Positions 16,792 to 25,430 of a DNA stretch of 64,000 nucleotides are shown in pieces. This stretch comes from CAYRUD01 sp964427425 (GTDB lineage Bacteria > Chlamydiota > Chlamydiia > Chlamydiales > FEN-1388). Within the stretch, counting starts at the first letter, position 1; every line of letters begins with the position of its first letter. The position numbers were made by a program, and so were the translations under genes. The notes under the pieces are model-generated. The model worked only from the letters and a program-made list of their open reading frames with translations. It was not told the origin of the DNA and did not search any database. The DNA is taken from positions 186,001 to 250,000 of the forward strand of contig CAYRUD010000014.1 of the NCBI GenBank assembly GCA_964427425.1. The letters run 5' to 3'.

Positions 16792-18246
16792 ATGCCCGAA
16801 CAAAAAAAACCGAGTGATTACCTCGCATCAATTGCGACATTGCGTCAAGATCTCGACACTGAATTTCAAAGAGAGATTTCAAAAAGATTATCTAGAGGTG
16901 TTGACCCTCAGTTAACCTTTTCTTCATCTCTGACAAATGAATTAAAAAATATCCGTAAGCTTGCTCCTGGGGGGTGGTGGAGTGAAAAGTATCGAAAAGA
17001 GATTCTTCTGTCTCAGTTTTTAGTTGGCCCGTTTCTTCTTCCATTTTTAGGAAGGGCCGTCTCTTCTCTCTTGAAGGATTACTCGAAAGGAGTTCCATGT
17101 TCGTTCAAAGAAGTGAAGGTCTTGTGGGAGAAAATAGCTCACAGTATCCCATCACTTCGCACGCACTCCTTTCGGCATTTTCTTCATCATCCCAAGTATC
17201 TATTTGGAACTATCCAATGCAGAAATATATTCCATATTCTGTTGGGCCAAGCCTTTCCTTTTGATCCAAAAGCTGAATTAGGCAACTTATCCGGAATTCT
17301 CTGGGTCGAAGATCTTTCAAGGACGAAAAAAGAAGGTAGTGTCTTTAACTCCCTCCTTTGGAATATTGGCCCTACCCCTACAGTTGGCAATCAGCTCTCT
17401 TTAGAGTGTCAGTGTTTTGCTCGCTTAGTCTCAACTTCCGGCATAGATCTTGGTCGTCACCTCATAAAAGGCTGGGTCTATATTAATTTACAGAATCGAT
17501 TGGATAGCAATGAGAGAAGTCGCTCTTTGGTTATTGAAGAACTTGCAGTAAAATATAAGGAAAATATTGCGGTCGCATCGATCTCTGTTGACTCTCCTCA
17601 TTACCGCGTTACATACGATGTCGCACAAATTTCGTTAGAAGAAGCAAAGGAGCAGCTCCTTGCCTTTCTTAAAGACCCATCAATTTTTGAGCCTCAATCG
17701 AAGAGTTGGTATTTCTTTTCGCTCTGTGAAAGAGAGGATCAAGAAAAATGGGTTGAGGTCTCCTCGTTTGTTATTGCTTCTGCATATGGATTTGTTGTCT
17801 CTTCGTTAGGTGAAGTCGCTGATTATGAGAAACATAAGATATTTCAAGAGCTGGTGGTTTTGGGGCTGTGTCGGGCTTGGCAAGGATGGTCTTCATCGTA
17901 CCTGTCAGAGTGCGCCATTGATTTACCAAGAGAACAAGAAAAAGAGCTATCACTTCTCTCAACAATAACATGTCGAGAAGGAGTTGATCGTGGTGGAGCT
18001 ATCAATGGCGGATTAATTTCGCTCTTATCAGAAGACTCTATGGAAAAAGTGGTAGAAAAAGCGCTTTCAATAATGTGGGGGAGGCCTATACTCTTTCGTG
18101 GGCGATTGAATGAATTGGAGAGAAGCGAGGGCTTTTTTCTTGCGATAGAGTATGTGCGGACATTGCAGCTCTTGCGTCAGTTCCTAAATGAAACGTATCA
18201 GAAAGGACAAAATTCTTTTCATCAAGCTTTGATTTTGAAAAGCTGA
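16792..18246 (+). CDS. Hypothetical protein with a CX5R phosphatase-like motif
   Basis: I do not recognise the family of this 484-aa protein. It has no signal peptide and only one hydrophobic stretch (about 74-90). The most telling element is TCREGVDRGGAINGG, in which Cys394-x5-Arg400 reproduces the catalytic loop of cysteine-dependent phosphatases. The layout C-(K/R)-x-G-x-D-R also occurs in bacterial phosphoinositide phosphatase effectors of the SopB/IpgD and SidF kinds (CKSGKDRTG). Here Gly replaces the usual Thr/Ser after the Arg, which weakens the case. The codon context is like that of neighbouring accessory genes. It sits among lineage-specific genes that interrupt the rpsD-nfo-murJ neighbourhood. 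A role as a secreted phosphatase is a hypothesis only. Confidence 0.6.
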   Translation: MPEQKKPSDYLASIATLRQDLDTEFQREISKRLSRGVDPQLTFSSSLTNELKNIRKLAPGGWWSEKYRKEILLSQFLVGPFLLPFLGRAVSSLLKDYSKGVPCSFKEVKVLWEKIAHSIPSLRTHSFRHFLHHPKYLFGTIQCRNIFHILLGQAFPFDPKAELGNLSGILWVEDLSRTKKEGSVFNSLLWNIGPTPTVGNQLSLECQCFARLVSTSGIDLGRHLIKGWVYINLQNRLDSNERSRSLVIEELAVKYKENIAVASISVDSPHYRVTYDVAQISLEEAKEQLLAFLKDPSIFEPQSKSWYFFSLCEREDQEKWVEVSSFVIASAYGFVVSSLGEVADYEKHKIFQELVVLGLCRAWQGWSSSYLSECAIDLPREQEKELSLLSTITCREGVDRGGAINGGLISLLSEDSMEKVVEKALSIMWGRPILFRGRLNELERSEGFFLAIEYVRTLQLLRQFLNETYQKGQNSFHQALILKS

Positions 18247-18422
18247 TTGCGAGATGAGTGAAAATGTATTCATCTGTTGGATTAAAATAGTGTATACTTT
18301 TTTAAAACAAAGATGGTGTTACTTTTTTAACTTGCTGAAGTGAAGTATAGATTAAAGGCTGAGAAGGTTCATTTCGATAAAGCATTCCATTTAATAGAAT
18401 AGGAGTCTCGAGATTTTTCTAT

Positions 18423-19400
18423 ATGTCTTTGAGTTCAGCTTCATCACAGCATACTCCTGAAAAAGAAATGGAGGCTTGTATAGGAACAGGATTTGAACCG
18501 CGTGATACGGATACGCATGCTTTCTTTTCGCGATCCGCCATGGGAATTCTCCTTATGTTTATAGGTCTTGGGCTCTACCCTCTTTCAGATGCTCTTGTAA
18601 AGCATTTTTTAGGGACATATAGCCTTTACCAGACGACATTCCTGCGCGCTGTTTCTCGATTTGTGCCTCTCTTTGTTGTCGCCTTTTGGCAAACAGGATC
18701 TTTTGCTCTTTTAAAGACAAAAGAGCCTGCTCGCCATGCGGCCCGCCTTGCCGTTAGTGTCGTAAGTACATATTGTTTCATGTATGCTTGCTCCGTTACG
18801 TCGCTTACGTCCATGTATACCCTGAGCTATACTTCGCCAATATTCATGGTCATTTTAAGTGCTCTTGTTTTGAATGAGAGAGTTGATGTAAGCCGATGGG
18901 TTGCGGTCTTTGTAGGCTTTGGCGGAGTTTTAATCGCCTTAAAGCCTTCTGGGAATGGAATGCTTGAATATGGATCTTTAATTGTTTTGCTTGGCACCCT
19001 TTGTGCGGCATTCAACAAAATCCTCATGAGAAAGCTGACGACGACAGAGCATAGCCTAACTATTTCAATCTATCCGAATATTGCTATTGCGGTGGTTTCT
19101 CTCCCGTTTCTCGTTGGAAATTGGTTGCCGATGCCATTAGAGCATTGGCTTATGTTTGGAATTATGGGAGTTATCTCGTCGCTCGCTCAATATTGTGTCG
19201 CTCAAGCTCTTCGATTTGCTGAAGCATCGCGCTTGGCTCCAATAGATTACTCAACGCTCTTCTGGGCTACATCAATTGACTATCTGAGATGGCAGACACT
19301 GCCACACTCTTCGACTCTTATAGGAGCGTTTATCATCATCATGAGTAATTTATATATTCTTCATAGGGCGCAAAGGAACGCCTATCTAAAAGCTTCGTGA
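18423..19400 (+). CDS. EamA/DMT-family transporter
   Basis: The 325-aa product has about ten membrane helices in two EamA halves (about 40-180 and 185-320). The half-boundary helices include SVTSLTSMYTLSYTSPIFMV and LAQYCVAQALRFAEASRLAP, both typical of drug/metabolite transporters. The substrate cannot be read from the sequence; chlamydial members include an S-adenosylmethionine transporter, and others export amino acids or metabolites. The first 35 residues are hydrophilic. An AGGAG lies 17 bp before the ATG, rather far, so the start is not certain. An inverted repeat after the stop may terminate it. Confidence 0.82.
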   Translation: MSLSSASSQHTPEKEMEACIGTGFEPRDTDTHAFFSRSAMGILLMFIGLGLYPLSDALVKHFLGTYSLYQTTFLRAVSRFVPLFVVAFWQTGSFALLKTKEPARHAARLAVSVVSTYCFMYACSVTSLTSMYTLSYTSPIFMVILSALVLNERVDVSRWVAVFVGFGGVLIALKPSGNGMLEYGSLIVLLGTLCAAFNKILMRKLTTTEHSLTISIYPNIAIAVVSLPFLVGNWLPMPLEHWLMFGIMGVISSLAQYCVAQALRFAEASRLAPIDYSTLFWATSIDYLRWQTLPHSSTLIGAFIIIMSNLYILHRAQRNAYLKAS

Positions 19401-19415
19401 TCGCAAGATTTGATG

Positions 19416-19462
19416 AATACGCTTCCTCTTTCGAGAGATGGCCGCAAGGAAGCGTATTTTCT
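19416..19462. terminator. Inverted repeat between convergent genes, probable terminator
   Basis: AATACGCTTCC (19416-19426) pairs with GGAAGCGTATT (19448-19458), followed by TTCTT. The loop of 21 nt is long and the T tract short. Confidence 0.45.
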
Positions 19463-19468
19463 TATATC

Positions 19469-20911
19469 CTAGAGAAAAAATGCACTTTGGATGAGCTCAT
19501 CATCCCTTTTATCCCATACTCCTCCTTGGTTAAGAAGTCCTCTCCCAATATATTCTGTTGAGAAATTGGTTATAAGGTTGTCAACAGCTTGTAGTGCATC
19601 TTTTGCCCCTTGATTTGAAGTTGTTAGTGCTTCGTGAAGTCTGTGGCTCTCGAGTGCGTTTTTGATAGTTTCTTGTTCTTGATCATGCATGACATATAGG
19701 AGTAGGTATTCAAAGAGCTCATCGCTTGAGCACTTAAATGGGGCATCGGCATTATGTGGATTATTCAGCGTAGTGAAGCTGAGAAAGTGCGTGAGAGCAT
19801 TTTTGATCTTCCTCATATCATCGAGGCATTTTGGAGATCCAAATGCGAAGTTTCGAGGATATTGATTGATAGCAATCTCGTTACTGTTCTCATTTGGCAT
19901 TCTTATTGTGGCTTGCTTATCTTCATCACTCCACTCACCATTCTCTGAGAAATGAGAGTGGATTGCTTTAAGGACCGCTTGATTCTGAACTGCCGCAAAG
20001 GCGTTGGATTTAAAGCCGAATGATTGAATGTCATCGGTTGTATAGTATCCTTTATCAATAAACTCTTGATTAATCTCTCCTAATAATCGAGTAAATGTGC
20101 AAGTCGCAGCTCCATGAAAGCCATTTCTAGGAAGGATAATTCGATCCGCTCTTAGTTGATGTGTTTCTTCTACAGGCTGTAAATTTTGTTCATCGTCAAT
20201 TTCTAGGACTTCTTCTCTCTCGCCTTGAAGTTCATCTCTTCTTGAGTTTATATCGAGTATGGCCGTAAGACGCTGTATTCGGTCCTCAGTGGGAAAGAGA
20301 GGGAATGAGTCGAGGGCGATATTAAATATTTGTCTTAATGGAAGGGCTCTGAGTTCATAATTGTATAGGTCTTCACTATCTTCTTCTTTGATTGAGCAGT
20401 AATTTAATCTATTAGTAAGGGCCACACAATTGCCTATCAGCTGAAAAAATTCACTAATGGAAAGGGCGTTGATTCGCTCATTTCGAGTGAGTAGTGCTTT
20501 TGAAAGAAAGTATGTGGTTAAAAGGTGTGATTTAAGGCCTAAAAGTATGCCTGATATCTCAGGGATGAGTAAGTGGATAGCGGAGGTTGCTATTTTCAAA
20601 GCCGTAGAATAGAGCGTCACCGATATAGATGCTGCCGCTTTCCCGATTGACTGGGGGCTCCACTGGTTTTGTGGAATGATATTGATGCTCTTCCAAATCT
20701 TTCTTACAGGGGATAATAAAGCAAGTTCACATGCTGTAACGAAGCATATCCCTATACCAAGAACTCTATTTGCAAGACTTGCGATTACTCGAGTTGAGGG
20801 AGAAACCTCATCTGAGGAGTCGGAAATAGTCAGACGAGAATAAGCTTCGGAGATATTCATTGATACATGAAAGATGTCGCTTATTGTTATAGAGGGAGTC
20901 GTAATGCTCAT
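19469..20911 (-). CDS. Hypothetical protein with paired hydrophobic segments
   Basis: I do not recognise this 480-aa protein. Hydrophobic segments occur at about 48-70 (VLGIGICFVTACELALLSPV) and at about 95-135 (SISVTLYSTALKIATSAIHL, then LIPEISGILLGLKSHLLTTY). The remaining two thirds are soluble, with an Asp/Glu-rich stretch at about 225-245. A Shine-Dalgarno AAGGTGA lies 5 bp before the ATG, so the start is well supported. Hydrophobic N-terminal pairs followed by a cytosolic body resemble chlamydial inclusion-membrane proteins, although no type III signal can be proven by eye. It is adjacent to another small hydrophobic gene on the same strand. Confidence 0.65.
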   Translation of the reverse strand: MSITTPSITISDIFHVSMNISEAYSRLTISDSSDEVSPSTRVIASLANRVLGIGICFVTACELALLSPVRKIWKSINIIPQNQWSPQSIGKAAASISVTLYSTALKIATSAIHLLIPEISGILLGLKSHLLTTYFLSKALLTRNERINALSISEFFQLIGNCVALTNRLNYCSIKEEDSEDLYNYELRALPLRQIFNIALDSFPLFPTEDRIQRLTAILDINSRRDELQGEREEVLEIDDEQNLQPVEETHQLRADRIILPRNGFHGAATCTFTRLLGEINQEFIDKGYYTTDDIQSFGFKSNAFAAVQNQAVLKAIHSHFSENGEWSDEDKQATIRMPNENSNEIAINQYPRNFAFGSPKCLDDMRKIKNALTHFLSFTTLNNPHNADAPFKCSSDELFEYLLLYVMHDQEQETIKNALESHRLHEALTTSNQGAKDALQAVDNLITNFSTEYIGRGLLNQGGVWDKRDDELIQSAFFL

Positions 20912-21103
20912 TAGTCACCTTCATTCATGGTATTGCTTACTCAAGAGCACAAAGAGTGTGCTCTTGGCTACTATCATTTGTTCAAGTGACTTTTTTTGTA
21001 GAGGAAAAAAGGCGGCAGTAAAGGATGGCCTTGAAAAGGCTCTTTCGAGATGCCGTGCGGAGAAGTTGCCTCATCCGCACGAGAAAAAGGAAATGGGAAT
21101 GGC

Positions 21104-21481
21104 TTATACTGCTGCAAGATTACGCGTCTTATAGACGGCTGAGGTAATATCTCGAGGGATTATAAAGAAATTAGAAGCTGCCAAAACCGCAATAGTTATT
21201 AAGCTTGCAGGAGCTGCTGGAGGAAAGAGGATAGCAGCTGTGATCAGAGCAATCGATGCCGCTACGGTCCCAATCTTTGATACAAGTGAAAGTGTATCAA
21301 GCTTGTTGAGAGTTCTTATTTTTTGTTGAGTTGAAAGGTTTGAATCTTTGAGAGTCTGTATTGTCTTCCAGGTGTTGATGATCGGACCGATAAAAGGAAG
21401 AGAGCTGGTAATAGCTACAAATGGAGAGGTAACTTCTTTATTATTTATGTAATTAATTGATGATCTTATCGCATCAATCAT
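21104..21481 (-). CDS. Small protein with bilobed hydrophobic C-terminus (Inc-like)
   Basis: The frame is open from 21595, but a clear AAAGGA Shine-Dalgarno 8 bp before the ATG at 21481 marks that as the start, giving 125 aa. The protein has one weakly hydrophobic stretch (about 18-32) and a long hydrophobic region at about 70-108 (VSKIGTVAASIALITAAILF, then PPAAPASLITIAVLAASNFF) that can form a two-helix hairpin with a PPAAP turn. This bilobed pattern is the hallmark of inclusion-membrane (Inc) proteins of chlamydiae, which enter the vacuole membrane by type III secretion. There is no homology that I recognise, so the assignment rests on shape only. Confidence 0.6.
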   Translation of the reverse strand: MIDAIRSSINYINNKEVTSPFVAITSSLPFIGPIINTWKTIQTLKDSNLSTQQKIRTLNKLDTLSLVSKIGTVAASIALITAAILFPPAAPASLITIAVLAASNFFIIPRDITSAVYKTRNLAAV

Positions 21482-21682
21482 GTTTATATCCTTTATTTTT
21501 ATAAAATTATTAATTATCCATAAATAAAATTGAATATTAAATTTCGTGGTAATTATAGCTGATCTAAAAAAGTTTTTCGTCTTGCTCAGATTCATATCTT
21601 CTTTTCAAAGGCCAACTTTATTATATTCTTGGCTCAATCGAATGCTTCCTTAATCCTCTAACCTTCAAGGAAATATCTGTTC

Positions 21683-22567
21683 ATGACGAGTAAGGGTTTT
21701 GACGAGAAGTCGCTTTTAATTGGAGCTCATACTTCAACTGCTGGTGGAATAGAAAATGCTCTCTATGAGGGTGTGTCTATTGGTGCTACGACTGTCCAGC
21801 TTTTTACAGCAAATCAGCGTCAGTGGGTAGCAAAGCCTCTCACTCAAGAAATAATCGATCGTTTCGATAGAGCGCTTGAGGAAACTGGGCTTCAGAAGAT
21901 TATGAGCCATGATAGCTACCTCATTAATCTAGGGGCTCCTGACGAAGAGGTTCTTCAGAAAAGCCGTAGGGCTTTCTCAGAGGAAATCCAACGCTGTCTT
22001 GCACTAGGCATTAGTTTTCTAAACTTCCATCCAGGAGCCGCATTGAAAGGTGGAATTGAAAAGTGTCTTGATACTATTGTAGAGAGCCTTTTACTTACTC
22101 AAGAGATCTTTCAATCGACTAAGATGAAAAGGCCTTTGGAGCTCCTTATTGAGATGACAGCAGGACAGGGCTCAACTGTAGGGAAGAGTTTGGAAGAGAT
22201 CTCTTATATGATTGAAAAGATAAAAAAATTTCTTCCAATAGGCGTTTGTGTAGATACTTGTCACGTATTCGCAGCAGGATATGATATTAGCACAGAACAA
22301 GGTTTAGGCTCCTTTCTTGATCAATTCGATGAAAAAATAGGCCTTGAATTTCTTAAGGCATTTCACGTGAATGACTCAAAAAAAGAGTGTGGAACAAGAG
22401 TTGATAGACACGCCTCATTAGGGGAAGGTTGTATGGGACTCCACGCCTTCTCGGCTCTTATGAAAGAAAAGAGAGTACTTCATATCCCTAAATATCTTGA
22501 GACGCCGGAGGGACCCGAAGTTTGGAAGAAAGAAATCGCATGGCTGAGAAGTCAGGCAGTAGGGTAG
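21683..22567 (+). CDS. nfo: Endonuclease IV (AP endonuclease)
   Basis: The 294-aa product is a full-length Nfo, a zinc-dependent TIM-barrel enzyme that incises DNA 5' to abasic sites in base-excision repair. The metal-binding family motifs are visible: LIGAHTSTAGGIENALYEG at the start, FLNFHPGAALKGG, VCVDTCHVFAAGYDI, AFHVNDSKKECGTRVDRHAS and LGEGCMGLHAF. It sits in the order rpsD...murJ...nfo, a chlamydial neighbourhood expanded here by accessory genes. A small hairpin with a T run follows. Confidence 0.97.
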   Translation: MTSKGFDEKSLLIGAHTSTAGGIENALYEGVSIGATTVQLFTANQRQWVAKPLTQEIIDRFDRALEETGLQKIMSHDSYLINLGAPDEEVLQKSRRAFSEEIQRCLALGISFLNFHPGAALKGGIEKCLDTIVESLLLTQEIFQSTKMKRPLELLIEMTAGQGSTVGKSLEEISYMIEKIKKFLPIGVCVDTCHVFAAGYDISTEQGLGSFLDQFDEKIGLEFLKAFHVNDSKKECGTRVDRHASLGEGCMGLHAFSALMKEKRVLHIPKYLETPEGPEVWKKEIAWLRSQAVG

Positions 22568-22578
22568 ACTACTTTAGG

Positions 22579-22602
22579 AGATCTAAAAAAAGATCTTTTT
22601 TT
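22579..22602 (+). terminator. Small terminator of nfo
   Basis: AGATCT (22579-22584) and AGATCT (22591-22596) form a short hairpin around six A, followed by a run of T to 22602. Confidence 0.5.
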
Positions 22603-22699
22603 GAAGGTAACTCGCAATAAAAGAATGTGTAAGATGATATGCGAGCTTTGAAGAGATTGCTTCATCTTGAGATGGGTACAACGACAGGTAAATAAAAGT

Positions 22700-24097
22700 A
22701 TGCGTACACGAATTAAGGCAATACTGACTGCTAAAGATAAATCACTTCTCATTGGACAGGAACATACTGTAAAGGGATGGATTAAGACTGTCCGTAATCA
22801 GAAGAATGTTACCTTTATTGAGCTGAATGATGGTTCTTGCTTTGGCAATTTACAGATCATTGTCGAGTCAAATGTGCCTCACTTTTCAGAGTTATTGCCT
22901 AAGCTATCTACTGGAGCTTCGGTCAGCGCAGTAGGTGTCATCGCAGAAGCTCCATCCGGTGATAAGCTTGAGCTTCACGCATCTCTTATTACACTCTTGG
23001 GAGAGAGTGATCCAGAGACGTATGTTCTTCAAAAGAAGAGACACTCGTTTGAATTCTTACGCACTATTGCACACTTAAGACCGCGCACAAATACGTTTGG
23101 AGCTGTGGCTCGCGTTCGAAACGCGCTTGCTTATGCGACACATAAGTTTTTCCAAGAAAGGGGTTTCCTCTACATCCATACGCCTATTATTACAGCATCT
23201 GACTGTGAAGGCGCTGGAAAAATGTTTCAGGTGACAACACATGATCTCCTGAATGTCCCAAAGACGAAGGAAGGCGCCATAGACTGGTCAAAAGATTTCT
23301 TTGGATGCCCAACGTATCTTACTGTTTCTGGGCAGCTGAACGGTGAGACAGCAGCATGTGCTTTGTCTGACATCTATACCTTCGGTCCAACATTTAGAGC
23401 AGAAAATTCCAATACATCTCGCCACTTGGCTGAGTTTTGGATGATTGAGCCTGAGATGGCTTTCTGTGAAATTGAGGACAACATGTCATGCGCTGAAAGT
23501 TATATCAAGTATGTCATCTCGTACGTGCTTGAGAACTGCGCAGAAGATATGGCTTTCTTCGATCAATATGTCGATACAGGCGTTCTTGAACGATTGAAAA
23601 AAGTGGTTGAGACTCCATTTGAGAGAGCAACTTATAGCTATGCTGTAAGAATTCTTGAAAAGTCTGGCAAAAAGTTTGAATACCCTGTTCAGTGGGGACT
23701 AGATCTTCAGTCAGAGCATGAGAGATATCTTACAGAAGAGTTCTTCCAAAAGCCTGTCATCTTGACTGACTATCCAAGAAAGATTAAAGCGTTTTATATG
23801 CGCGACAACAGCGATGGCAAAACAGTCGCCGCTATGGATGTCCTGGTTCCAGGCATCGGCGAGATTATCGGAGGAAGCCAAAGAGAAGAGCGCCTCGATC
23901 TTCTCGAGAAGAAAATCGCTGAGTTTGGACTCGAAAAAGAGCACTACTGGTGGTATCTCGACCTAAGAAGATATGGAAGCGTTCCACACTCTGGATTTGG
24001 AGCAGGATTTGAAAGACTTGTTCAATTTGTAACGGGTCTTGAAAACATCCGCGATGTCATCCCATTCCCACGATTCCCTGGAAAGGCTGATTTCTAA
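22700..24097 (+). CDS. asnS: Asparaginyl-tRNA synthetase
   Basis: A class IIb synthetase of 465 aa from the ATG at 22700 (an upstream in-frame ATG at 22667 would add 11 residues). The N-terminal OB anticodon-binding fold covers about 8-110 (GWIKTVRNQKNVTFIELNDG). Motif 2 appears in TFRAENSNTSRHLAEFWMIE and motif 3 in GFGAGFERLVQFVTGLENIR. The signature EPEMAF follows motif 2, and the DVIPFPR end is typical of AsnRS rather than AspRS. It charges tRNA-Asn directly. From memory, Chlamydiaceae lack asnS and use the GatCAB amidation route, so its presence fits a non-Chlamydiaceae lineage. Confidence 0.95.
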   Translation: MRTRIKAILTAKDKSLLIGQEHTVKGWIKTVRNQKNVTFIELNDGSCFGNLQIIVESNVPHFSELLPKLSTGASVSAVGVIAEAPSGDKLELHASLITLLGESDPETYVLQKKRHSFEFLRTIAHLRPRTNTFGAVARVRNALAYATHKFFQERGFLYIHTPIITASDCEGAGKMFQVTTHDLLNVPKTKEGAIDWSKDFFGCPTYLTVSGQLNGETAACALSDIYTFGPTFRAENSNTSRHLAEFWMIEPEMAFCEIEDNMSCAESYIKYVISYVLENCAEDMAFFDQYVDTGVLERLKKVVETPFERATYSYAVRILEKSGKKFEYPVQWGLDLQSEHERYLTEEFFQKPVILTDYPRKIKAFYMRDNSDGKTVAAMDVLVPGIGEIIGGSQREERLDLLEKKIAEFGLEKEHYWWYLDLRRYGSVPHSGFGAGFERLVQFVTGLENIRDVIPFPRFPGKADF

Positions 24098-24128
24098 ATC
24101 ACCAAAGACAATTATTTTCTACTTATCC

Positions 24129-24161
24129 GAGCTGTCTCTGAATGGAGACAGCTCTATTTTT
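24129..24161 (+). terminator. Terminator of asnS
   Basis: A 10-bp stem GAGCTGTCTC / GAGACAGCTC (24129-24138 with 24145-24154) with a 6-nt loop is followed by TATTTTT. Confidence 0.8.
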
Positions 24162-24229
24162 GGGGAAGAATAAAGAGGCAGCCTCAGTAGATTGAGAGGC
24201 CACTATAATGAGGGATAGGTGCTTCGTTT

Positions 24230-25375
24230 TTAGGAGCAATAAGAGCACTTGAGAAAAGATAGGCTATCAGAGTGATGATTAATGCATATCTTCTCTAGGA
24301 AGGAACTTGTCTCCTCGATCTTGTTCTCCTGAGACAGGTATGAGGGAATGACAGCTTTATCATGAACCGTTTCGCGCTTTTCTTCATAATGACGAAGGAC
24401 CATCTTCTTGTAATAAGAAATCGCAAGATCTCTTGCGAGGAGGGCGGCTACTCTATACGTCTCTTTGTCTTGAAGTTCTGCGCTCGATCCCAATGTCTCG
24501 ATATTTTCTAATTGACCAACAGAAGAGGCGATCATGGGGTCGATATTGCGCGGTACTCCGAGATCAATGACAAGAGTCGGTCTCTTATCGCTTTCACCAA
24601 CAGCATGTTCTTCATGATCTATGATATAGTCTTGGCTCTTTACGGCTGAGATTATGCAGTCATAATTTCTCCAAGAAGTCAAAGCCTCTTGAAGAGGTAA
24701 AGAGGAGATGGAAAATTTGGATGCAAATTCTTCCGCGTGCGCTTTTGTTCTGCTTGCGATATCGATATGAGTATAGCGCCCCTCGTGCTTTAAGGCGTGA
24801 CAGATGCGCTGATTGATCATCGAGGCGCCAACAAGAAGGATTTTGGTTGAGGTGAGGGAAAGTTTCTCAATGGTTTTCATTTTCTCTACGATCTTCAGCT
24901 CGAGCTGCGCGTTTTTTTGCATCTTTGGAGTGAAGATCTTTCTTACCGATTTTCCTGCATGGAGCGCTTTTTGAAAAAGATAGTGAAGATCCGAGGTAAG
25001 CGTTTTTCTTTCTATAGCTTGAAGGTAGGCGAGTTTAATTTGCCCTTGGATTTCTGTTTCACCAATAAATGCGCTGTCAAAGCCGGAGACAACCCGATGG
25101 AGATGGATAAAGCAGTTTACGCCGAAGTAGCTATACAGAGAATGGAGCTCAGGATCTTCAACTTTTCGTCTGAGGATGGCGACGACCTCATTGAAGACTT
25201 CTAATGGCCTAGAAGAGGAAAAGTACCACTCTGTCCTATTGCACGTTGTCAGCATCACGTGTGGGATAGAGTTGAGGCACGGAACTTGGGTTAGAACTGA
25301 GAGGAGAGCTTGCCCGACGCTTTCTCGTATTTCAAGCCGTGCGCTTGAGTGGTTAATTCCTATTACACCAATCAT
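24230..25375 (-). CDS. hemA: Glutamyl-tRNA reductase
   Basis: The 381-aa product catalyses NADPH-dependent reduction of glutamyl-tRNA to glutamate-1-semialdehyde, the first committed step of heme synthesis. It shows LTTCNRTEWYF with the catalytic Cys in the N-terminal domain, then GFDSAFIGETEIQGQIKLAY, the Rossmann segment KILLVGASMINQRICHAL, and DLGVPRNIDP. It is shorter than typical HemA (about 420 aa), with a reduced C-terminal dimerisation domain, as I recall for chlamydial versions. The C-terminus FLKCSYCS is cysteine-rich. In C. trachomatis it sits next to the second gyrB/gyrA pair; here two extra genes lie between them. Confidence 0.95.
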   Translation of the reverse strand: MIGVIGINHSSARLEIRESVGQALLSVLTQVPCLNSIPHVMLTTCNRTEWYFSSSRPLEVFNEVVAILRRKVEDPELHSLYSYFGVNCFIHLHRVVSGFDSAFIGETEIQGQIKLAYLQAIERKTLTSDLHYLFQKALHAGKSVRKIFTPKMQKNAQLELKIVEKMKTIEKLSLTSTKILLVGASMINQRICHALKHEGRYTHIDIASRTKAHAEEFASKFSISSLPLQEALTSWRNYDCIISAVKSQDYIIDHEEHAVGESDKRPTLVIDLGVPRNIDPMIASSVGQLENIETLGSSAELQDKETYRVAALLARDLAISYYKKMVLRHYEEKRETVHDKAVIPSYLSQENKIEETSSFLEKICINHHSDSLSFLKCSYCS

Positions 25376-25430
25376 ATGTAGCTATCACTTTCTCCAAAGT
25401 ACAGTCTTGGTAAGCTTCTCTCTTCTTAGA

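Noticed and set aside
20874..21134. An 86-codon plus-strand frame spanning the gap between the two hydrophobic minus-strand genes
   Set aside because: It overlaps the well supported 5' end of the 480-aa gene and the 3' end of the 125-aa gene on the other strand, and no clear protein pattern or ribosome site is seen.
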